Translations under genes and position numbers: made by a program
Notes under the pieces: model-generated
Databases searched by the model: none
The model's input: the letters and a program-made list of their open reading frames with translations, nothing else
Told to the model about the DNA's origin: nothing
In this document: positions 36,932 to 46,065 of the stretch, piece by piece
How the letters are laid out: the number at the start of each line of letters is the position of its first letter
How positions within the stretch are numbered: position 1 is the stretch's first letter
Assembly: GCA_002050165.1 (NCBI GenBank)
Contig: MWSW01000016.1
Span: forward strand, 62,001-126,000
DNA from: Candidatus Tepidiaquacellales bacterium OLB4/UTCHB1
GTDB taxonomy: Bacteria > Bacteroidota > Ignavibacteria > Tepidaquicellales > Tepidaquicellaceae
DNA: 64,000 bases
Direction: 5' to 3'

Positions 36932-38398
36932 TTATCTTAAAGTGTAATTAGGCGCTTCCTTAGTAATCTTTACATCATGCGGATGTGATTCCCTTAGCCC
37001 CGCATTCGTAATTCTGACGAACCTTGTTTTACTTTTCATTTCTTTAATATTCTTCGCACCACAATAACCCATTGCAGCCCTCAAGCCTCCGATGATTTGA
37101 TATGCGGTATCACTAAGTGGTCCTTTTGCCGGAACTATTCCTTCAATCCCTTCCGGCACAAGCTTTTTCACATCGTCTTCCACGTCTTGAAAATATCTGT
37201 CTTTACTACCTTCCTTCATTGCTTCGATTGAACCCATACCACGGTAAACCTTATAACTTCTGCCTTCGTATAAAACTTTTTCACCCGGAGATTCATCTGT
37301 TCCTGCGAACATACCGCCTAGCATGACCGTATCTGCGCCAGCTGCAATTGCTTTCGGTACATCGCCCGTTTGCTTAATTCCACCGTCGGCTATAACCGGA
37401 ACACCGTACTTTGCAGCGATTTTTGCACATTCAATTATTGCCGAAATTTGCGGAACTCCCACACCGGCTATAACCCTCGTTGTACAAATTGAACCCGCAC
37501 CGATCCCAACCTTAATCCCATCTACTCCTGCTTTTATCAGATCGTAAGTAGCTTCGGCAGTCGCAACGTTACCGGCAATCAATTCAACCACGGAATCCTT
37601 CTTTATCCGGCTGATCATTTCCAGAACACCTCTTGAATGTCCGTGTGCGGTATCAACCACGATTACATCAACCCCGCTTTTGACAAGTTCACTCACCCTT
37701 TGCAGCGTATCTGAAGTAATCCCGACGGCAGCACCTACACGCAATCGCCCAAACTTGTCTTTACATGCTATCGGAAATTTCTTCCGCTTTTGTATATCTT
37801 TAAAAGTAATCAGACCTTTCAACTTTCCGCTCTTATCAACTACGGGCAATTTTTCAATTTTATAACGTTGGAGAATTTTTTCCGCTTTTTCAAGATTTGT
37901 TCCGACAGGCGCAGTGATTAAAGCATCCTTAGTCATGATACTTTCAATCGATGTTTCAACATCCGGTTCGAACCTTAAATCACGATTGGTCAAAATACCA
38001 ATGAGTTTGTAATTGTGGTCAACTATCGGAAACCCGGAAATCTTAAACTCTTCCATCGTCTGCAACGCTTCTCCAATTGTACGCTCCGCAGTCAGCGTTA
38101 CCGGGTTTAAAATCATCCCGCTTTCACTTCGTTTTACCTTGTCAACCTCAGACGACTGTCGGTTTATGCTCATATTCTTGTGTATAATCCCTATCCCACC
38201 TTCTCGTGCAATCGCTATCGCCATTTCGTTTTCTGTAATCGTATCCATCGCGGACGTAATGAGTGGAATATTTACTTCAATATTTTTGGTTAACTTTGAC
38301 TTCAAATCCACTTCACGCGGTAAAACCGATGACTTCCCGGGGACTAATAACACATCATCAAATGTAATCGCTGTGTCTTTTATCTTTTCCTTTGGCAT
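36932..38398 (-). CDS. guaB: inosine-5'-monophosphate dehydrogenase
   Basis: 488 residues, normal length. The TIM-barrel catalytic core is split by two CBS domains (about 95-205). The catalytic Cys loop is [13 protein letters not shown], the IMP-binding region is [15 protein letters not shown], and the flap is in [10 protein letters not shown]. GuaB oxidises IMP to XMP with NAD, the committed step to guanine nucleotides. It is the last gene of a minus operon containing pyrimidine phosphorylase and a nuclease, starting 2 bp after the M23 gene stop. Confidence 0.97.
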   Translation of the reverse strand: MPKEKIKDTAITFDDVLLVPGKSSVLPREVDLKSKLTKNIEVNIPLITSAMDTITENEMAIAIAREGGIGIIHKNMSINRQSSEVDKVKRSESGMILNPVTLTAERTIGEALQTMEEFKISGFPIVDHNYKLIGILTNRDLRFEPDVETSIESIMTKDALITAPVGTNLEKAEKILQRYKIEKLPVVDKSGKLKGLITFKDIQKRKKFPIACKDKFGRLRVGAAVGITSDTLQRVSELVKSGVDVIVVDTAHGHSRGVLEMISRIKKDSVVELIAGNVATAEATYDLIKAGVDGIKVGIGAGSICTTRVIAGVGVPQISAIIECAKIAAKYGVPVIADGGIKQTGDVPKAIAAGADTVMLGGMFAGTDESPGEKVLYEGRSYKVYRGMGSIEAMKEGSKDRYFQDVEDDVKKLVPEGIEGIVPAKGPLSDTAYQIIGGLRAAMGYCGAKNIKEMKSKTRFVRITNAGLRESHPHDVKITKEAPNYTLR

Positions 38399-38400
38399 TT

Positions 38401-39228
38401 TTAATTTGTGATTTTAGAATTTAAAAGCTCTTGGTAAACATCTTCAGGCTGAAGATCACCTTCATAAGATTTTACATACATTAAATGCAGGTGAGTTGGT
38501 GACCTCGAAGGATAAGCATTTAATCCTGTTCGTCCCATTGTACCGAGTACAGATCCCGGTGCCACAATTTCACCGACCTTAACAAAAACTTCTTTCATGT
38601 GAGCATAATAGAAAAAACCTTCAGTGTAGTTATCGAAAACGTACACAAAGTTTCCACCTCTGGTGTCCATCTCAGGTGACCAGCCGATGCGCGTCTCAAC
38701 TACAATACCACCACTCATTGAGAGAATCTCAACCGATTTACCTGTAATATCATCAATACAATCCTGATCCCTGTCACGAATGAAAATATCATGTGCGGGA
38801 TGAATTCCACTTCCTGAGGTAAAGAAATCAAATCCGCCCGGTCTATAACCACTTCCATTAACTCCACCAATTGACGATGCATCGTAACCACTAACAGGAA
38901 ATACCCATTCAGATTCAGAGTAAACTCCGATATCACCTGATTCTGAAAACACCTTAAGTAAATTAACAAGCTCTTTCATTTTCGTAACTGCAACTTCACG
39001 CTCAAGAGAACCTGAACGCACTTCAGTCATTAACGGGCTCCAGTTCTCAAACGGCTTAAACTTAAACTCTTCATCGTCCTTTAAATCCATAACCTTAAAT
39101 CTCAACATTTCAATAGAAGGGTAAATATATTTTTTCGGTAATGGATCATCACTTGCTTTAGCTAATCCGAAATTGAATACAAAAAGAACTAAAGCAAGCT
39201 TTAGTGAACCAAGAAGTTTTCTCATCAT
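38401..39228 (-). CDS. M23 family metallopeptidase, secreted
   Basis: 275 residues with a signal peptide (about 1-25). The M23 domain keeps its zinc ligands: HPAHD (HxxxD) near residue 137 and the C-terminal HLHLM motif, with [10 protein letters not shown] between. It should therefore be an active endopeptidase against peptidoglycan cross-links, unlike the EnvC-like protein at 12606. An inserted acidic segment (DRDQDCIDD) follows the first ligand pair. It is in one operon with deoA, the nuclease, a lipoprotein and guaB, with 12-15 bp gaps. Confidence 0.9.
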   Translation of the reverse strand: MMRKLLGSLKLALVLFVFNFGLAKASDDPLPKKYIYPSIEMLRFKVMDLKDDEEFKFKPFENWSPLMTEVRSGSLEREVAVTKMKELVNLLKVFSESGDIGVYSESEWVFPVSGYDASSIGGVNGSGYRPGGFDFFTSGSGIHPAHDIFIRDRDQDCIDDITGKSVEILSMSGGIVVETRIGWSPEMDTRGGNFVYVFDNYTEGFFYYAHMKEVFVKVGEIVAPGSVLGTMGRTGLNAYPSRSPTHLHLMYVKSYEGDLQPEDVYQELLNSKITN

Positions 39229-39240
39229 TTGTAAAACGAA

Positions 39241-39642
39241 TTAAATAATTTCGATCTCGTTTGATACGACAACAGTATTATCTTTTTTCAACAGACTTAC
39301 TTTGTATTTTCCGGGTTGTTCAAATGCTACGTTATCAAAATAAATGTAATCCATGTCAGCAGTAACCGTAAACGGAATAGTTTCTACAACCTTTCCCGAG
39401 GAAAGATCGGTGATGTTTATGTTCACATCAGTCTCTCCGATAGGTTTTGACAACTTAACCATAACAGTTAGCGTTCCTGTTGTGTACTTAGTACTTTTCC
39501 CTTCGCAATCATCAGTTGCTGGAATATATTTCTCACAGAAGTAAAGACTATCTCCACCCTTTAAAAAGTCACAACTTGCAACCGCAATTAATAACAGAAC
39601 CAATGGGAAAAGATTTCTGAGAAACAAATTTGCTTTTTTCAT
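39241..39642 (-). CDS. hypothetical lipoprotein, 133 residues
   Basis: A lipoprotein signal ends VASC (Cys about 24). The mature protein is a short beta-rich domain with two further Cys (YFCEKY and DDCEG) and an Ig-like pattern (VNINITDLSSG, then ...AFEQPGKYKVSLL). I do not recognise a family. It sits between the nuclease lipoprotein and the M23 gene in a tight operon, so all three products are exported. Confidence 0.65.
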   Translation of the reverse strand: MKKANLFLRNLFPLVLLLIAVASCDFLKGGDSLYFCEKYIPATDDCEGKSTKYTTGTLTVMVKLSKPIGETDVNINITDLSSGKVVETIPFTVTADMDYIYFDNVAFEQPGKYKVSLLKKDNTVVVSNEIEII

Positions 39643-39657
39643 TTTAGTATATTTAGT

Positions 39658-40218
39658 TTAACGGAAATTTTTAAGCCCTTCAATGTCCCCCCAAAGCCCG
39701 CGACTGTTTTCACGCGCCTGGACTTGCAAACTTCTGAACTCATTTGTTTTGGATACAGGATATTTTTCATAAACCTCTCCGAATCCATCCTCAATGATTT
39801 TCGCATTTATCAATGTACCATCCGGTAAATAAACGTACCTGAGCAATCTGCCGTACCGGTCAGTGTCTTCATAATTTTCTTCCGGGACAAGTATAACCTC
39901 TTTACCTTCAATCATCCGGGTAACATAATCTGAGGATAATTCTCCAAGTTTCATAATTACTAACCGGTCTTCAGGTGAAGCATATTCATTCTTTAATTTT
40001 TCATTATTAAATTTCTCAGGTGTGTCAATCCCCAGCAATCTGACTTTCCGACCGTCCGGCAATTCAAACGTATCACCGTCAATTACCCTCTGGATTAAAA
40101 CCATTTCACCGTCTATCCTGATAACTTCGGAGATACTGTCGTTCCTGCAGGAAAGTAACAACAATGTGGTGAAAAGAAATACAGTCACACAAAATATTTT
40201 CAGGGATTGATTACTCAT
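39658..40218 (-). CDS. staphylococcal-nuclease-like lipoprotein
   Basis: 186 residues. A lipoprotein signal ends LLLSC (Cys 24), so the enzyme is probably surface- or periplasm-anchored. The SNase fold is clear: RVIDGDTFELPDGRKVRLLGIDTPE (metal Asp and catalytic Arg), then YGRLLRYVYLPDG (second Arg) and EDGFGEVYEKYP. These enzymes cut DNA and RNA using calcium. It lies 12 bp downstream of pyrimidine-nucleoside phosphorylase, and comEC is the divergent neighbour, so a role in using external nucleic acid is plausible. Confidence 0.9.
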   Translation of the reverse strand: MSNQSLKIFCVTVFLFTTLLLLSCRNDSISEVIRIDGEMVLIQRVIDGDTFELPDGRKVRLLGIDTPEKFNNEKLKNEYASPEDRLVIMKLGELSSDYVTRMIEGKEVILVPEENYEDTDRYGRLLRYVYLPDGTLINAKIIEDGFGEVYEKYPVSKTNEFRSLQVQARENSRGLWGDIEGLKNFR

Positions 40219-40230
40219 TTTATGTGGAAT

Positions 40231-41535
40231 TCATTCAAAAATATCTATTATTAATTTTCTTTCCAAAGGTTTCTCCGGTGTTATTTGAATTGCATCATCA
40301 AGAAATTTAACCGCCTGTTCAATCCTTTCCTGCGATTGAGCGAACAACCTGCAGATAATATCATCCGGCTGCACCTTATCTCCGGGCTTTTTTAACAACT
40401 CAATCCCTGCAAGGTGATCAATTTTATCGGTAACTTTTTTTCTCCCTGCGCCAAGCTCTACGGAAGCTAAACCAAATTTTTGTGCGTCCATCCGGCTTAA
40501 ATATCCCGGTGAATCAGCCTTTATTTCGTAAAACTTTTCTGAGCGTTTTAAATTTTTCCAGTCGTTCACGTAACTCATATCACCACCTTGTTGCCTGACC
40601 ATAGTTTTGAACTTAGCTTTCATTTCATCCGATACAATCGCATCTTCTGAAATCTTTTTCCCTTCTTCAATTGAATTTACTTTACCAGCAAGTTTAAACA
40701 TTGCACCAGCAAGTACGTTGTTAACTTCAACCACATCGTCAACTTTTTTCCCTCCCATTATTTCAAGGCATTCCTCCACCTCGAGCCAGTTTCCGATTTT
40801 ATACCCAAGCGGACAATTCATATCGCTCAATACCGCGATAGATTTTTTACCCATCTTACCAGCCACGGTTATAAGTTGTTTTGCCAGATCTTTTGACGCT
40901 TCAGTATCGGGTAGATTTGCACCACTACCAAGTTTTACATCGAAAACAATTGCATCTGTACCTTCTGAGATTTTCTTGGATAAAATAGAAGCGACAATAA
41001 GCGGACGACAGTCAACCGTACCGGTTACATCGCGTAATGCGTAAATCTTCCTGTCAGCAGGAGCCAGTTCGTCCGTCTGTCCAATCATACACAACCCAGA
41101 ACTTTCAATAAAATTTACAAACTGTTCAGTTGAGTAATTAACTTTGAATCCCGGAATTGATTCAAGTTTATCCAGTGTGCCACCTGTGTAACCAAGCCCT
41201 CTACCCGATATCATAGGTACAGCTATTCCGAAAGCAGCTACGAGCGGCGCAAGTAATAGTGAAATCTTATCGCCAACCCCACCGGTCGAATGCTTATCAA
41301 TTTTGGGTGCATTTATATGCGAAAGGTCAACTACTTTCCCGCTCTGTATCATAATCTCAGTCAGGTAATAAGTTTCGCTTTCTGTCATTCCGGTAAAGTT
41401 TACCGCCATTAAAAATGCGGAGAACTGATAATCCGGGATTTCTCCGTTAGTGTAGCCGGAAATCAGATATTCGATCTCCTGATAGTTTAGCTCACCACCG
41501 TATTTTTTCTTTTTAATTAAATTGACAACGTTCAT
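40231..41535 (-). CDS. deoA: pyrimidine-nucleoside / thymidine phosphorylase
   Basis: 434 residues, the standard length. The family signature is KIDKHSTGGVGDK near residue 80, with SGRGLGYTGGTLDKLES (phosphate and base binding) and a C-terminal domain GYLSRMDAQKFG, then GIELLKKPGDKV. It splits thymidine, deoxyuridine or uridine into base and (deoxy)ribose-1-phosphate. Whether it is DeoA or a broader Pdp cannot be settled by eye. First gene of the operon to guaB; its start is only 38 bp from the comEC start. Confidence 0.93.
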   Translation of the reverse strand: MNVVNLIKKKKYGGELNYQEIEYLISGYTNGEIPDYQFSAFLMAVNFTGMTESETYYLTEIMIQSGKVVDLSHINAPKIDKHSTGGVGDKISLLLAPLVAAFGIAVPMISGRGLGYTGGTLDKLESIPGFKVNYSTEQFVNFIESSGLCMIGQTDELAPADRKIYALRDVTGTVDCRPLIVASILSKKISEGTDAIVFDVKLGSGANLPDTEASKDLAKQLITVAGKMGKKSIAVLSDMNCPLGYKIGNWLEVEECLEIMGGKKVDDVVEVNNVLAGAMFKLAGKVNSIEEGKKISEDAIVSDEMKAKFKTMVRQQGGDMSYVNDWKNLKRSEKFYEIKADSPGYLSRMDAQKFGLASVELGAGRKKVTDKIDHLAGIELLKKPGDKVQPDDIICRLFAQSQERIEQAVKFLDDAIQITPEKPLERKLIIDIFE

Positions 41536-41573
41536 TCTGTAAAATAAAAATTAAAGACGTTTCAATAAAGTCG

Positions 41574-43991
41574 GTGAAAAATAAATCTGGTATGGTTATA
41601 ATTCACCAAATGGAGAAATTAAGAGTAATACCTGCATTCAAATCAGCGATAATTCTTTGCACCGGAATACTTTTCGGAGCAGAATTTAATTTACCGCTAT
41701 TATATACAATCCCATTTTTCTTTTTAATTCTGTGTTTTGGAGTTTACTTTTATCTATATCGCAGGGCGGATTTTACAATTCAGATTTTAACTTTTGTAGT
41801 AATTTTTATTATAGGTTTCTACCGCGTGAACTTTACTTTAAACTATTTGCCGGAAAACTCTATCGCAAATATTCCGGATACACGCGACAGGGCATCTTAC
41901 GAACTCATTGGTACGATTACCGAGTTACCATTTTATGATAGTACACGAATCAGGTTTGTTTTAGCTTCGGAAACCTTGGTTACGAGTTACGATTCAATCC
42001 CGGTAACCGGTGATGTATTAGTCAATATCCGAAAAAATATTTACTCACCGGAAAAAGTTCAACCTGTCCTGAAGCCAGGCGATCGCATATCGATGTTGGG
42101 CAAGTTGTCTGAGGGGTTCGGCGAAAGGAATCCGGGAGAATTTGATTACAGGAGATACCTCCGATTGCACGATGTATATAAAGTATTTTATGTTTTCGGT
42201 TACGGAAAACTTAAGATTATTTCACACGAAAATCTGGATTATTTCAGGCAGCACATACTTTATCCCGCGAAAGAGTTCGCGCTGAACAATATAGATCGTC
42301 ATCTTGAAGGTGATAAATCGGCTTACCTCAAAGGACTTGTAACCGGCGAACGCAGCGATATCTCAGATGAAATGAAAGAAGCATTCATCAATACCGGTGT
42401 AATGCACCTGATTGCTGTTTCTGGTCTCAATGTTGCGTACATAATAATTACCATCACATTAATTCTAACACTATTCAGAGTTCCCGAAAAGTACAGGATT
42501 TATTTCATGATACCTGCGTTAATTTTCTATTGTTTCTTCACAGGCGCTCCTGCCTCTATAGTTCGTGCAACCATTATGGGGATATTATTTCTGATAGCAG
42601 TTAATATTCAGCGAAAAAGTAATTTCTATAATATTGTCGGCGCTTCAGCTTTGATAATATTGATTTACGAGCCGAAACAATTATTCGATCCGGGATTCAT
42701 TCTGTCTTTCTGTGCCGTCATTTCAATGGTCTTCTTTTACGAAAGGTTTGAGAATATTTTTAAGAATCAACTGGATAAGTTGCAGCAATCGGGGAAACAA
42801 TACCTGAGGGTAATTGTAGTAATGTTCCTCACAACGCTTGCAGCTCAGGTGGGGACACTTCCGATTACCGCACTATATTTCGGTAAAATTTCAATTATAT
42901 CCCTGCTTGCAAATCTGGTTGTAGTTCCATTTGCAAACTTTGCGCTCGCAATTGGATTCTTTCAAATCCTTACCGGTATTGTTTCTGATTACCTTTCATC
43001 AATCATCGCTGCGACTAATAATATTTTACTTACCGCTCAACTTGAATTTATACACTGGTGTGCTTCATTTGATTTCGCATACGTAGATTTCTTCGGCTTC
43101 AATATTTTTAATACAATAATCTACTTCGTTTGCATTTTACTATTGTTCACTTCGACACGTCAAAAATTGCCTTTCCGGTTCACTCTGATAATCTTACTCG
43201 CATTATCCGTCCTGCTTGTGGAATCCGACTTTAAACATGAAACGACAATTACCGTAATTGACGTCGGACACGGGAATTGCACTCTGATTCAAACTGCAAA
43301 CGGACAGAACATATTAGTAGATGCCGGTACGAGAACAAAGACCTACAACAGCAGCGAGCGAACAATAATACCTTTGTTAAAAAGGAACGGAATTGAAAAA
43401 CTTGATTTGTTATTAATCTCAAACGAAAAAAATTCTCAAGGCGGAGCATCATATCTTATCAGGAATTTCAAAATTGACAGAATAATCCAGTCAGTTGGGA
43501 TAACCGAAGATTACACTATTGATGAAGCAGTTTCGGAAGTGAATATCACACGGGATTTCGTTCGGGCGGGTGATTTAATTAATCTCGGGAACAATACCTC
43601 AATTTATATTCTTTCACCATTATTTGATGAAGGAGTTGTGGTATTATCTTTTATTTTCAAAACGGGAGATTTTAGTATGATTTTTGCGGAAGGTATAACC
43701 GACAAAGACGGGAAAATTCTCGCTTTGAAATACGGACAATTACTGAGTTCAGGGATACTGAAGATCTCTTCACACGGTTCAGCGGAATCTTCAAGCGCTG
43801 AGTTTCTGTTGGAGACCATGCCTCAAATCAGCGTGATTCAGTCTGGAAAATTTAACAGAAAAGATTTACCATCTGTTGAAGTTATTTCAAAGCTAAATGC
43901 AATCAATAGCTTTATTAAAAGGACGGACATTGAGGGAGCTTTAATTTTTACTACTGACGGTGAGACTATAAAACCTGTTTCATGGCGGTGA
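41574..43991 (+). CDS. comEC: ComEC/Rec2-type DNA uptake channel with degenerate MBL domain
   Basis: 805 residues from a GTG; ATGs at 41592 and 41610 are possible starts. The N-terminal membrane and OB region (DUF4131, about 30-215) is followed by the Competence domain (about 245-510) with LIAVSGLNVAYIII and GAPASIVRATIMG. The C-terminal metallo-beta-lactamase-like domain begins TVIDVGHGNCTLI and ends KISSHGSAESSSAEF. The metal motif HxHxDH is absent: the matching stretch reads SNEKNSQGG (Asn 617, Lys 619, Ser 621, Gln 622). The channel part looks intact. ComEC carries single-stranded DNA across the inner membrane. Confidence 0.92.
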   Translation: MKNKSGMVIIHQMEKLRVIPAFKSAIILCTGILFGAEFNLPLLYTIPFFFLILCFGVYFYLYRRADFTIQILTFVVIFIIGFYRVNFTLNYLPENSIANIPDTRDRASYELIGTITELPFYDSTRIRFVLASETLVTSYDSIPVTGDVLVNIRKNIYSPEKVQPVLKPGDRISMLGKLSEGFGERNPGEFDYRRYLRLHDVYKVFYVFGYGKLKIISHENLDYFRQHILYPAKEFALNNIDRHLEGDKSAYLKGLVTGERSDISDEMKEAFINTGVMHLIAVSGLNVAYIIITITLILTLFRVPEKYRIYFMIPALIFYCFFTGAPASIVRATIMGILFLIAVNIQRKSNFYNIVGASALIILIYEPKQLFDPGFILSFCAVISMVFFYERFENIFKNQLDKLQQSGKQYLRVIVVMFLTTLAAQVGTLPITALYFGKISIISLLANLVVVPFANFALAIGFFQILTGIVSDYLSSIIAATNNILLTAQLEFIHWCASFDFAYVDFFGFNIFNTIIYFVCILLLFTSTRQKLPFRFTLIILLALSVLLVESDFKHETTITVIDVGHGNCTLIQTANGQNILVDAGTRTKTYNSSERTIIPLLKRNGIEKLDLLLISNEKNSQGGASYLIRNFKIDRIIQSVGITEDYTIDEAVSEVNITRDFVRAGDLINLGNNTSIYILSPLFDEGVVVLSFIFKTGDFSMIFAEGITDKDGKILALKYGQLLSSGILKISSHGSAESSSAEFLLETMPQISVIQSGKFNRKDLPSVEVISKLNAINSFIKRTDIEGALIFTTDGETIKPVSWR

Positions 43992-44045
43992 GAATTACGT
44001 TTTAAAAATTTCGCAATAAAATTATTTTAAGAGAAATTAAAATTA

Positions 44046-45290
44046 ATGTTGAAAAAAGAATTTACCTGCGAAGAAAGGTTTATACGTTATGCCCGGATTT
44101 GGACAACTTCCGACCCGGATTCGGGTTCCTTTCCCTCAACAGACCGGCAGAAAGATCTGTCACAATTATTAGTGAATGAACTTCACGAAATGGGTATTAG
44201 TGATGCAGAACTGGATGAGTACGGCTATGTTTATGCAACCGTTCCCTCAAACACCGATAAAAATGTTCCGGTGATCTGCCTTTGTGCTCATGTAGATACT
44301 TCGCCCGATGCACACGGGGAGAATGTGAATCCAATTAAACACGAAAACTACAATGGTGGTGATATCATACTGTCTGGAGATAGTTCTAAAGTAATTCTTT
44401 TCAGTGAACACCCCGAACTTGCAAATCAAATCGGCAACGATATAATTACAACCGATGGAACAACGCTTCTTGGCGCTGACGATAAGGCCGGTGTCGCCGA
44501 AATTATGGAAGCAGTTTACTATCTCCTCAATCATCCCGAACTGAAACACGGAAAGCTAAGAATACTTTTTACACCTGATGAAGAGATAGGGCGAGGAGTT
44601 GATAAAGTTGATATGAATAAACTCGGAGCTGATATCGGCTATACGATTGATGGAGAAACTTTAGGTGAACTTCAAAACGAAACATTTTCAGCAGACTCAC
44701 TTGTAATTAATATTCAAGGGTTCAATATTCATCCGGGATTTGCTCAAGGAAGATTAGAAAATGCCATTAAAATCGCAGCTGAGATTCTCGATAAATTACC
44801 AAAAGATTCACTCTCACCCGAAACTACACATGGTAAAGAAGGCTTTGTGCATCCGGTTTCAATCAATGGTGATGTTGATAAAGCAATCATAAAATTCATA
44901 ATCAGAGATTTTGAAACAGATGGACTTAAACTAAAAGAAGGTTTATTGGAGGACATCTGCAATGAGGTATTATCGGAATATAAGAAATCGTCCTATAAAA
45001 TTGAGGTAACCGAATCGTACCGGAACATGAAGGAGATAGTGGATAAAGATCCGAGAATTATTGAATACGCAATGGAGGCAATACGGCGTGCAGGTGTTAA
45101 ACCGAAACTCTGCTCCATCAGAGGGGGCACCGACGGATCGCGGCTGTCGTTTATGGGTTTACCCTGTCCGAATATTTTCGCCGGCGGACATGCTTTTCAT
45201 TCTGTACTTGAATGGATTTCCGTTCAGGATATGATGAAAGCAGTTGAAACTATAGTTAACCTTGTACAGGTCTGGGAAGAGAATAGTTAG
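44046..45290 (+). CDS. pepT: peptidase T (tripeptide aminopeptidase)
   Basis: 414 residues, normal for M20B PepT. Metal ligands and catalytic residues are in order: CAHVDTSPDA (His, Asp), LLGADDKAG (bridging Asp), TPDEEIGRG (catalytic and metal Glu), and IDGETLGEL; the final His is in GGHAFHSVLEW. GIRGG-type substrate binding appears as IRGGTDGSRLS. It is a cytosolic dizinc enzyme that removes the N-terminal residue of tripeptides. It follows comEC by 54 bp. Confidence 0.96.
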   Translation: MLKKEFTCEERFIRYARIWTTSDPDSGSFPSTDRQKDLSQLLVNELHEMGISDAELDEYGYVYATVPSNTDKNVPVICLCAHVDTSPDAHGENVNPIKHENYNGGDIILSGDSSKVILFSEHPELANQIGNDIITTDGTTLLGADDKAGVAEIMEAVYYLLNHPELKHGKLRILFTPDEEIGRGVDKVDMNKLGADIGYTIDGETLGELQNETFSADSLVINIQGFNIHPGFAQGRLENAIKIAAEILDKLPKDSLSPETTHGKEGFVHPVSINGDVDKAIIKFIIRDFETDGLKLKEGLLEDICNEVLSEYKKSSYKIEVTESYRNMKEIVDKDPRIIEYAMEAIRRAGVKPKLCSIRGGTDGSRLSFMGLPCPNIFAGGHAFHSVLEWISVQDMMKAVETIVNLVQVWEENS

Positions 45291-45356
45291 AAAAGTTTAC
45301 GTTCATTCCCTGTTATATCGACGAATGAAATTATACATGAATTTAAAACAAATTTT

Positions 45357-45803
45357 TTGAGCCTATTCAAAATTAGCGCGATGTCGTACATTCTCGTCAT
45401 TTTACAGATTTTTTTCAGCGGTTATATTGTATTGACAAATTTCCGATACGCGTTAAATTTCCCGTGGTATTTTCTGATTATTGTTTCATCCATTCCCGGC
45501 ATTGCAGGGATGGTACAAATGAAATCAAAATTAAGGATGCTCCCCGAACCCGCTTCAGATGCGGTTTTACTTCAGGATGGGATCTATAAATTTATCAGAC
45601 ACCCGATGTACTTATCCGTACTATTAACAACTCTAGTAATAACACTTTTGAATATAAATTTGTTTGAAGTCACTGCATGGCTGTTCCTCCTTATAACTAT
45701 TATTATCAAATTAAACCGCGAAGAAAGCTTTCTTAAAGAGAAATTTGCTGAATACACGATTTACCGCAATCGGACAAAAGCGCTCATACCTTTCATCATC
45801 TGA
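45357..45803 (+). CDS. short isoprenylcysteine methyltransferase-like membrane protein
   Basis: 148 residues with a TTG start; an ATG at 45381 is an alternative. Three or four membrane segments, with the ICMT/PEMT signature GIYKFIRHPMYLSV and a C-terminal REESFLKEKFAEYTIY. It is shorter than the related protein at 8555-9148. The family methylates lipids or thiols using S-adenosylmethionine; the substrate is unknown. No functional partner is obvious next to it. Confidence 0.8.
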   Translation: MSLFKISAMSYILVILQIFFSGYIVLTNFRYALNFPWYFLIIVSSIPGIAGMVQMKSKLRMLPEPASDAVLLQDGIYKFIRHPMYLSVLLTTLVITLLNINLFEVTAWLFLLITIIIKLNREESFLKEKFAEYTIYRNRTKALIPFII

Positions 45804-45845
45804 CTTTATAAATTAAAATAAATACTTTTCATTTATTATTGCACG

Positions 45846-45860
45846 GAAGTTTGATTATAT
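45846..45860 (+). promoter_or_regulatory. third, imperfect copy of the GAAGTTTCATTATATT motif
   Basis: GAAGTTTGATTATAT, one mismatch from the motif found 43-44 bp before the two sorting-domain genes at 46066 and 48349. It lies about 205 bp before the first ATG, in an otherwise featureless 262-bp gap. Confidence 0.35.
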
Positions 45861-46006
45861 CTTTTGGAGTAATACAATCTCATAGTGATCTGAAATAAAC
45901 TTCCATTTCAAAACTTCTTCTCAATTCATTTTTCAATCTGAAAACTCTCCCGGTGTTTTTTGATTAAATCGTAAGGATATTCCATTCTTTACATTTTTTA
46001 TACAAT

Positions 46007-46022
46007 GAAGTTTCATTATATT
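46007..46022 (+). promoter_or_regulatory. shared upstream motif, copy 1
   Basis: GAAGTTTCATTATATT, ending 43 bp before the ATG at 46066 (AGGGGA Shine-Dalgarno near the start). The identical 16 bases precede the gene at 48349 at almost the same distance. Likely a promoter or operator common to the two; sequence around it is otherwise different. Confidence 0.5.
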
Positions 46023-46065
46023 TTATCCTTAGTCTATCTCAGATATAAAAACAAAAAGGGGAAAA

